Shown in pieces: positions 1 to 4,559 of a stretch of 20,341 nt of DNA (position 1 is its first letter; each line of letters opens with the position of its first letter). The position numbers were made by a program, and so were the translations under genes. The DNA comes from Oscillospiraceae bacterium (GTDB taxonomy: Bacteria; Bacillota; Clostridia; Oscillospirales; Ruminococcaceae). The notes below the pieces were generated by a model. That model was not told the origin of the DNA, did no database searches, and was given only the letters and a program-made list of their open reading frames with translations. Location of the stretch: NCBI GenBank assembly GCA_900768995.1, contig CAAGEZ010000058.1, positions 1-20,341 on the forward strand, given 5' to 3'.

Positions 1-2
1 TT

Positions 3-104
3 ATACTAATAACCAATAAAACTGTAGACAAAAAATCATCGCATAATCCATATATGCAAGATTATGCTCGATTTTTTGTACAGTTTTTAATTGGTTATTA
101 GTAT
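3..104. repeat. 102-nt imperfect palindrome abutting the spo0A stop
   Basis: The outer arms pair over 15 nt without mismatch (3-17 with 90-104), then about 25 more pairs with small bulges, closing with an 8-bp inner stem (gcataatc / gattatgc) around an 11-nt loop. Almost the whole segment folds back on itself. It starts 4 nt beyond the spo0A stop codon, so it could end spo0A transcription: an A/T-rich arm follows on the minus strand. Its length, terminal inverted repeats and AT-richness also fit a MITE-like non-autonomous element. I could not see a clear target-site duplication, and the window edge limits the view on the left. Confidence 0.7.
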
Positions 105-108
105 TATT

Positions 109-891
109 TTATTTCACGGCTATCTGCGCCTTTTCGCTCTTTTTGTATTTGAGTCTCAGGTTGTCGGTGATAAGGGCGATAAACTCGCTGTTTGTGGGCT
201 TGCCCTTGCCCACGCTGACGGTGTAGCCGAAAAGGTTCTGAATGGTGTCAAGGTCTCCCCTGTCCCAGGCTGTTTCGATTGCGTGGCGGATAGCCCTTTC
301 CACCCTTGAAGCGGTGGTGTTAAATCGCTTGGCAACTGTGGGATAAAGGAGCTTTGTAACGCTTTCCAGCATCTCCTCGTCCTCAAGGCTCAGAAGTATC
401 GCCTCTCTCAGGTAATGATATCCCTTGATGTGGGCGGGAATGCCTATCTGGTGGATAATTTCGGTAACGACCACCTTCATATCCTCCTTCAGCCTTGGGT
501 CATCGGGAGGCAACTCCATCTGAACGGCACTTCTTATCACATTTGTGAGCATATCGCAGTCAAAGGGTTTGAGCATAAAGTATGCATTCTCCATTGACAT
601 TATCTGTCTTTCCGCAAACATATTCCTGTAAGATGATGTGACGATGAAAAAGGGCTTATGTACAAAGCTGTCACAGCGCTTTATAAGCTCGGCTGCGTCT
701 ATTCCTGGGATAATGCTGTCAACGATGACCACATCGGGCTCCTCACTGCGGATAGCTTCAAGGAGCAATAACCCGTCGCTGTCCCTCGTTACGGCAAAAA
801 ATCCTCTTCCTCTCAGTGAATTTGCCAGCATACAGCCAAATTCCTTGCTTTCGTCCCCGATAATAACCTTGATCTTGTCGTTCATTGCCAT
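109..891 (-). CDS. spo0A: Stage 0 sporulation response regulator Spo0A
   Basis: Master regulator of sporulation entry: a phosphorelay-fed receiver joined to a DNA-binding effector domain, 260 aa, the usual family length. Receiver residues seen: acidic pair D13/E14, phosphoacceptor D58 in VIVDSIIPG, switch T85 and K108 (MLKPFD). The C-terminal half carries GYHYLREAI (157-165), the recognition region NTTASRVERAIRHAIETAW (191-209) and KPTNSEFIAL, all highly characteristic of Spo0A. I chose the ATG at 891 because it follows an AGGAAGGA ribosome site; the ATG at 951 would sit between the predicted -10 box and the transcription start. A second ATG at 885 also fits. The gene diverges from tepA and ends at a long palindrome. 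No key residue is missing. Confidence 0.97.
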   Translation of the reverse strand: MAMNDKIKVIIGDESKEFGCMLANSLRGRGFFAVTRDSDGLLLLEAIRSEEPDVVIVDSIIPGIDAAELIKRCDSFVHKPFFIVTSSYRNMFAERQIMSMENAYFMLKPFDCDMLTNVIRSAVQMELPPDDPRLKEDMKVVVTEIIHQIGIPAHIKGYHYLREAILLSLEDEEMLESVTKLLYPTVAKRFNTTASRVERAIRHAIETAWDRGDLDTIQNLFGYTVSVGKGKPTNSEFIALITDNLRLKYKKSEKAQIAVK

Positions 892-952
892 TCTTCCTTC
901 CTGATGTTTGTTTTTATTATAAATTTGATATCTACGATTAACCGTTGACATA

Positions 953-981
953 ATATTATCACGTATTTTTTAATTTTGCAA
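953..981 (-). promoter_or_regulatory. Predicted sigma-A-type promoter of spo0A
   Basis: On the minus strand TTGCAA (981-976) is followed by a 17-nt spacer and TAATAT (958-953), about 60 nt upstream of the preferred spo0A ATG. The predicted transcription start near 946 lies inside the longer reading frame, which supports the shorter protein. I saw no convincing sigma-H sequence. Confidence 0.5.
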
Positions 982-1263
982 TAGTTTTTGCGGTTTTTTG
1001 GATAGAGATAATCCCCCTTAAGCCTTGTTATTTACCGTATTTTAAGCTAAAGTCGGATAAGTTTACACCGACCGCCATCGTTCCGCATTTTTTATCAATG
1101 ATATTTTAACGCATATTTAACACTTTCACAACATTACTTTTTGGTCTTGTCATCGCCCGAAGCCGTATCCGACATATTTCGTGCCAATTCCGCACATTAT
1201 TATGGTACTGTGGGAAAAATGCAATTTTTTGCAGTCAAAATCCTGCAATCCTGCAAAATTTCA
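982..1263. other. Non-coding interval between divergent spo0A and tepA
   Basis: About 280 nt of AT-rich DNA with no credible reading frame. It contains several short TGCAA/TTGCAG words just upstream of the tepA -35 box, including an exact tandem copy of tcctgcaa at 1241-1248 and 1249-1256. Nothing else resolvable was seen: no RNA gene and no strong terminator. Confidence 0.5.
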
Positions 1264-1292
1264 TTGACATAAGCATTCGGGTGATGTATAAT
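1264..1292 (+). promoter_or_regulatory. Consensus sigma-A promoter of tepA
   Basis: TTGACA (1264-1269), a spacer of exactly 17 nt, and TATAAT (1287-1292): a perfect consensus match. The expected transcription start near 1299 gives a leader of about 63 nt before the GTG start. Confidence 0.85.
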
Positions 1293-1308
1293 GAAATGTA
1301 AGAATAAC

Positions 1309-1350
1309 CCCGCATTAAAATGACATAATAGGTATATTATGAATTGCGGG
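1309..1350 (+). promoter_or_regulatory. Two-tier leader hairpin overlapping the tepA ribosome site
   Basis: Outer stem CCCGCATT (1309-1316) pairs with AA-t-TGCGGG (1342-1350, one bulged T). A separate inner hairpin, cataata/tattatg (1324-1330 with 1335-1341), has a GGTA loop. The outer stem takes up the first three G of the ribosome site GGGAGG (1348-1353). The fold could lower translation until melted or bound; this role is inferred from pairing only. Confidence 0.5.
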
Positions 1351-1361
1351 AGGTTTTTTCT

Positions 1362-2102
1362 GTGAGGGACAACCATTTCAGTCAGAGTGCCGATGATAAC
1401 GAAAACTCGGCTTCTTCCGAGCTTATCGACAGGGCGGAGCTTATCGAACGGACGGGACAGGCTGTTTCGGAAAATTCAAAGCACCTTATCCACTGTCTCA
1501 CGGTCATCGGGCAGGTTGAGGGGCATTATGCTGCCCCTGCGGGCACAAAGACAACTAAATATGAACACATTATGCCTGCGCTTGTTGCCATTGAGCAGGA
1601 CCGCTCCATTGAGGGGCTGCTCATTATCCTGAACACGGTGGGCGGCGACGTTGAAGCAGGGCTTGCCATTGCGGAGCTTATCTCGGGTATGAAAACGCCT
1701 ACGGTGTCGGTGGTGCTGGGGGGCGGTCATTCTATCGGAGTGCCCTTGGCGGTGTCGGCAAAGCTTTCCTTTATAGTGCCAAGTGCCACAATGACCATTC
1801 ACCCCGTGCGAATGAACGGGCTTGTGCTGGGCGTTCCCCAGACACTTTCCTATTTCGAGGCGATGCAGAAGCGCATCACCGGCTTTGTGTGCTCAAACAG
1901 CCGAATATCTCCCGAAAGATTTTCCGAGCTGATGATGAATACGGGTGAGCTTGTTCTCGATATGGGTACGGTCATTGACGGTGAAACGGCGGTAAAAGAG
2001 GGGCTTATTGACAGGCTCGGCGGTCTTTCCGACGCTATCGAGGCGCTGTATGAGCTTATTGAAACGGGTGAGCCAAGATATCCCGACAATGATGAAAAAT
2101 AA
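1362..2102 (+). CDS. tepA: TepA-like ClpP-fold serine protease
   Basis: 246-aa member of the ClpP/crotonase superfamily, closest in sequence features to B. subtilis TepA (YmfB), described as enhancing protein translocation and degrading signal peptides. Seen: the LNTVGGDVEAGLAIAE segment, the nucleophile motif GGGHSIG (serine 124), TMTIHPVR with the likely catalytic histidine, and LVLGVPQT, all typical of TepA rather than true ClpP. No signal peptide is present. The GTG at 1362 is preferred: it lies 8 nt after GGGAGG, while the upstream in-frame TTG (1344) overlaps the ribosome site. In Bacillus tepA lies close to spoIIIE; here a three-gene cassette separates it from ftsK. Its own promoter and a downstream hairpin make it monocistronic or nearly so. 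Confidence 0.92.
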   Translation: MRDNHFSQSADDNENSASSELIDRAELIERTGQAVSENSKHLIHCLTVIGQVEGHYAAPAGTKTTKYEHIMPALVAIEQDRSIEGLLIILNTVGGDVEAGLAIAELISGMKTPTVSVVLGGGHSIGVPLAVSAKLSFIVPSATMTIHPVRMNGLVLGVPQTLSYFEAMQKRITGFVCSNSRISPERFSELMMNTGELVLDMGTVIDGETAVKEGLIDRLGGLSDAIEALYELIETGEPRYPDNDEK

Positions 2103-2113
2103 CTGCATATCCC

Positions 2114-2152
2114 CTGCATTTCTTCGCAGTGCTGCGGAGAAATGCAGCTTTT
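2114..2152 (+). terminator. Terminator hairpin after tepA
   Basis: Arms 2114-2129 and 2132-2147 pair over 16 bp with a single T-G wobble (outer part CTGCATTTCT/AGAAATGCAG, inner part CGCAG/CTGCG). A short run CTTTT follows. The hairpin begins 11 nt after the tepA stop. The T-run is short, so it may be partly leaky. Confidence 0.75.
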
Positions 2153-2168
2153 GATACTTAAGTAATCT

Positions 2169-2261
2169 AATGTGTCTTTCCCCGCCTGCGGCGGGGAAAG
2201 ACCCCCCTAAATACGTCACTTAGAAAGCACACCAAATCAAAATAATGAATTATTCAGTATT
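2169..2261 (+). repeat. Left copy of the ~50-nt direct repeat, with an insertion
   Basis: Nucleotides 2215-2261 match 4360-4406 at 43 of 47 positions, including an identical run of about 29 nt with the palindrome aataat-ga-attatt. The eight nucleotides aatgtgtc (2169-2176) also match the bases directly before the right copy, but here 41 extra nucleotides (2177-2217) intervene. The repeat lies upstream of uppP; its partner lies after the DUF4240-like gene. Confidence 0.8.
2174..2202. repeat. Perfect 13-bp palindrome (REP-like)
   Basis: GTCTTTCCCCGCC (2174-2186), loop TGC, then GGCGGGGAAAGAC (2190-2202): 13 perfect pairs, GC-rich in an AT-rich surrounding. It is followed by CCCCCC rather than T residues, so it is a poor intrinsic terminator. 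It sits inside the insertion that splits the left direct repeat and is bordered by GTC on both sides. Confidence 0.75.
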
Positions 2262-2305
2262 ACATTAATAATTTACAGAGAAAATTTTGAAAGGAAATAA
2301 CACAT

Positions 2306-3190
2306 ATGACAATTCTTGAAGCTATCATTCAGGGCATTATTCAGGGCGCAACGGAGTTTCTGCCCGTTTCAAGCTCGGGACATCTTTCCCTTTTCCAGCA
2401 TTTCACGGGAGTTACGGGTGACGAGGCTGTTTTTACAACCATTGCCCTCCACATCGGCACGCTGGTGGCGGTGTTCATTGCGTTCAGAAAGAAGATATGG
2501 GCGCTTATCCTTGAATTTTTTGCAATGATAAAGGATATTTTTACGGGCAGGTTTTCGTTTAAGGTTGGCAGCGGCAACAGGCGTATGATACTTATGATAA
2601 TCGTGTCAATACTGCCCCTGTTCGTTTTCTACATATTCAAGGATTTCTTCACGGCGGTGTCCTCTGACAGCGACATTATCGCTGAGGGCATATGCTTCCT
2701 TTACACCGCTGTTATCCTGACTATCGGCGACAAGACGGCTAAAAAAAACGCCGAAAAGGGCATTGAAAAGACTGCGGGGGAAACTACTGCGGCTGATGCG
2801 CTTGTTATCGGATTTTTTCAGGGCGTGGCACTTCTCCCCGGCGTTTCAAGGTCGGGTTCCACTATTTCCGCAGGTATGATGACGGGGCTTAAAAGAGAGG
2901 ACGCTGTGGAATACAGCTTCATTCTCGGCATTCCCGTTATACTTGCAGGCGCTCTGTCGGAGCTTCTTGACATAAGCGGCGGCGACACTGCATTTGAGGC
3001 TGTTCCCCTACTTGTCGGAATGGCGGTTGCGGCTGTGTCGGGATATTTCGCTATCAGGCTCATAAACTGGCTGATGAAAACCGACAAATTCCGCATTTTT
3101 GCGGTGTACACGTTTATTCTCGGACTTGTTGTTATCGGTGCGGGCATTTATGAGCACGTTACGGGTATGCCTATTGTTTTCGCAGGCTGA
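2306..3190 (+). CDS. uppP: Undecaprenyl-diphosphatase UppP (BacA family)
   Basis: Integral membrane enzyme that removes one phosphate from undecaprenyl pyrophosphate, recycling the lipid carrier for peptidoglycan and other wall polymers; extra copies are known to raise bacitracin tolerance. 294 aa, near the normal size of about 270-290. Both family signatures are visible: EFLPVSSSGH (17-26) near the N terminus and PGVSRSGSTI (178 onward, R182), which form the active site. About eight hydrophobic segments are spread through the rest. The ATG at 2306 follows AAGGA by 10 nt. It is the first gene of the segment between the two direct repeats; no promoter near it reaches consensus quality. Confidence 0.96.
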   Translation: MTILEAIIQGIIQGATEFLPVSSSGHLSLFQHFTGVTGDEAVFTTIALHIGTLVAVFIAFRKKIWALILEFFAMIKDIFTGRFSFKVGSGNRRMILMIIVSILPLFVFYIFKDFFTAVSSDSDIIAEGICFLYTAVILTIGDKTAKKNAEKGIEKTAGETTAADALVIGFFQGVALLPGVSRSGSTISAGMMTGLKREDAVEYSFILGIPVILAGALSELLDISGGDTAFEAVPLLVGMAVAAVSGYFAIRLINWLMKTDKFRIFAVYTFILGLVVIGAGIYEHVTGMPIVFAG

Positions 3191-3310
3191 GACTGCTCAC
3201 GCTTGTTTTAAAGCTTGTATGGGCAATATGAATACGGCTCGGTAACAAAACGAACATTGATTTTTTCAAGTTGAGATTTGCAGCGTCAAAAAAATTTAAG
3301 GAGAAGTACA

Positions 3311-3766
3311 TTGGTAAAGATAGAAGCAATGACATTCGGACATAAGCTGTGGGATAAAACAATTGATCTTGCGGAAAAATGCTCGTGGGGGGCAGGTCCG
3401 TGTTTGGCAAAGAAAATGAAGCAAAATGATTTTGAAAGCAATGAAAGAGTTTTTATCGCTTTGTGCGATGATGACATAGCCGGTTTCTGCACATTGACAA
3501 ACAAAGATGAGCTGCCGACGGAATATGATTTTGAGCCGTTCATAGGTTTTGTGTTTGTTGACAGCAAATACAGAGGGCACCGCTTGTCGGAAAGGCTGAT
3601 AGATGCTGCTTGTGAAGCCGCAGGAAAGCAGGGATATGCAGCAATATATATTATGAGCGGTGAGATCGGCTTGTATGAGAAATACGGCTTTAAAAAAATC
3701 GGCGATTATAAAACTATCTATGATTCCGTTGACCGGCTGTTTTCAAAAGATATACGGCAGGGATAA
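3311..3766 (+). CDS. GNAT-family N-acetyltransferase
   Basis: 151-aa single-domain acetyltransferase of the GCN5-related fold, expected to move an acetyl group from acetyl-CoA to an amine; the substrate cannot be read from the sequence. Seen: a strand-forming segment FIGFVFVDSKYRGHRLSERL with the acetyl-CoA-binding R-G-x-R-L variant of motif A, and the C-terminal LYEKYGFKKIGDY typical of GNAT motif B. I placed the start at the TTG at 3311, which lies 6 nt after AAGGAGA; the ATG at 3278 has no ribosome site. It lies 120 nt behind uppP. More AT-rich than uppP and tepA. Aminoglycoside or ribosomal-protein targets are possible but unsupported. Confidence 0.85.
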   Translation: MVKIEAMTFGHKLWDKTIDLAEKCSWGAGPCLAKKMKQNDFESNERVFIALCDDDIAGFCTLTNKDELPTEYDFEPFIGFVFVDSKYRGHRLSERLIDAACEAAGKQGYAAIYIMSGEIGLYEKYGFKKIGDYKTIYDSVDRLFSKDIRQG

Positions 3767-3810
3767 ATACAAAGGCGGGGGCGCAGGACGGAAGCCCCAT
3801 AAATCGTCAC

Positions 3811-3835
3811 GGCGGAAGGCTCAGAACATTCCGCC
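3811..3835. other. Stem-loop between the GNAT and DUF4240-like genes
   Basis: GGCGGAA (3811-3817) pairs with TTCCGCC (3829-3835), 7 perfect pairs and an 11-nt loop. No T-run follows, so it is more likely an RNA-processing or spacer structure than a terminator. A second weak stem (ggggc/gcccc) lies about 15 nt upstream. Confidence 0.35.
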
Positions 3836-3885
3836 TGTACCGCAGAGAAAAAATCCAAGCATAAATCAGGGGGGACTTTTACACA

Positions 3886-4341
3886 ATGAACAGGGAACAA
3901 TTTTTCTCGGATATAATGGAAATCTGCAATTGGGACAAATCAGGCAATGACGATGAGGTGCTCAGACCCTTGATCGAATATTTGTCACAATGCTCCGATG
4001 AGGAAATTTTTTCGTTTGATGATATTATGGCTGAGCTGCTTTATGACCTTGACACAAGAAAAAATTTTAAAACAGCCTGCAAATATTACGATCATTCAGA
4101 TGATACCTTTTTGTATTCAAGATGCGTGGCTTTAATAAACGGTGCCGATTATTACAAAAAGGTTTGGCAGGGAAAAGCACACGACCTCTGGACATCAGAA
4201 TTTGAAGCGATCTTAAGCGTTCCCAGCAGTGCATGGGCGAAAAAGCATAACAGTGAACCGAATGAATATCCCCATTTGAGTGCATTTTGCTTTGAAACAG
4301 GAAGCAATACCGATAAATGGAAATTACTCGGCATATTTTAA
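3886..4341 (+). CDS. DUF4240-like protein of unknown function
   Basis: 151-aa soluble, acidic protein with no signal peptide or membrane segment. Its plan resembles DUF4240 proteins: an N-terminal helix (EQFFSDIMEICNW), a segment EEIFSFDDIMAELLYDL in the place of the family's EEI-x-F-x5-L region, then DTFLYSRCVALINGADYYKKVW, matching the family's F-x-Y-F-R-x-W-L-I-x-x-G-x-x-x-Y pattern. The biochemical role of the family is not established. The ATG at 3886 lies 10 nt after a G-rich ribosome site (AGGGGGGA). It follows the GNAT gene by 120 nt on the same strand and is the last gene before the right direct repeat. Family assignment is from memory of the pattern; the reading frame itself is well supported by the ribosome site. 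Confidence 0.7.
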   Translation: MNREQFFSDIMEICNWDKSGNDDEVLRPLIEYLSQCSDEEIFSFDDIMAELLYDLDTRKNFKTACKYYDHSDDTFLYSRCVALINGADYYKKVWQGKAHDLWTSEFEAILSVPSSAWAKKHNSEPNEYPHLSAFCFETGSNTDKWKLLGIF

Positions 4342-4354
4342 GAAATCGCTGACC

Positions 4355-4406
4355 AATGTGTCACTTGGGGAGCACAGCAAATCAAAATAATGAATTATTC
4401 AGTATT
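4355..4406 (+). repeat. Right copy of the ~50-nt direct repeat
   Basis: This is the uninterrupted form: aatgtgtc runs straight into acttgggg and then the run shared with 2226-2261. It starts 14 nt after the stop of the DUF4240-like gene and ends about 70 nt before the ftsK promoter. Differences from the left copy are confined to four positions in the aligned 47 nt. Confidence 0.8.
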
Positions 4407-4479
4407 TCCTTAACTATGTTTCCATGCTCCAAGAGACATACCTGCAAAACATCAGGCAAAACTTCGTGTAATTTGTCAA

Positions 4480-4508
4480 TTGACATTTTGGAACGATTGT
4501 GCTATAAT
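4480..4508 (+). promoter_or_regulatory. Consensus sigma-A promoter of ftsK with a palindrome over the -35
   Basis: TTGACA (4480-4485), 17-nt spacer, TATAAT (4503-4508), with an extended -10 TGC immediately before it. The perfect 12-nt palindrome TGTCAATTGACA (4474-4485) covers the -35 box and could be an operator; the palindrome may also be a by-product of the TTGACA sequence. Transcription should start near 4515, giving a 45-nt leader. Confidence 0.85.
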
Positions 4509-4559
4509 GTAATTTATGCTTATTTTTAAAAAGACACAAAAAGAAAGGAAGATACAACA

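Noticed and set aside
892..951. A 20-residue N-terminal extension of Spo0A
   Set aside because: Its ATG would lie upstream of the predicted transcription start, it has no ribosome site, and the extension is not part of the receiver fold.
1168..1174. TCCGACA as a possible 0A box between spo0A and tepA
   Set aside because: It matches only 6 of 7 positions of the complement of TGTCGAA and is far from either promoter; such words are expected by chance.
3191..3310. A separate promoter for the GNAT gene
   Set aside because: Several TTG and TATGAAT-like words exist, but none combine a good -35 and -10 at 16-18 nt.
3660..3950. A 96-codon plus-strand frame bridging the GNAT and DUF4240-like genes
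   Set aside because: It overlaps both better-supported genes, has no ribosome site and shows no domain.
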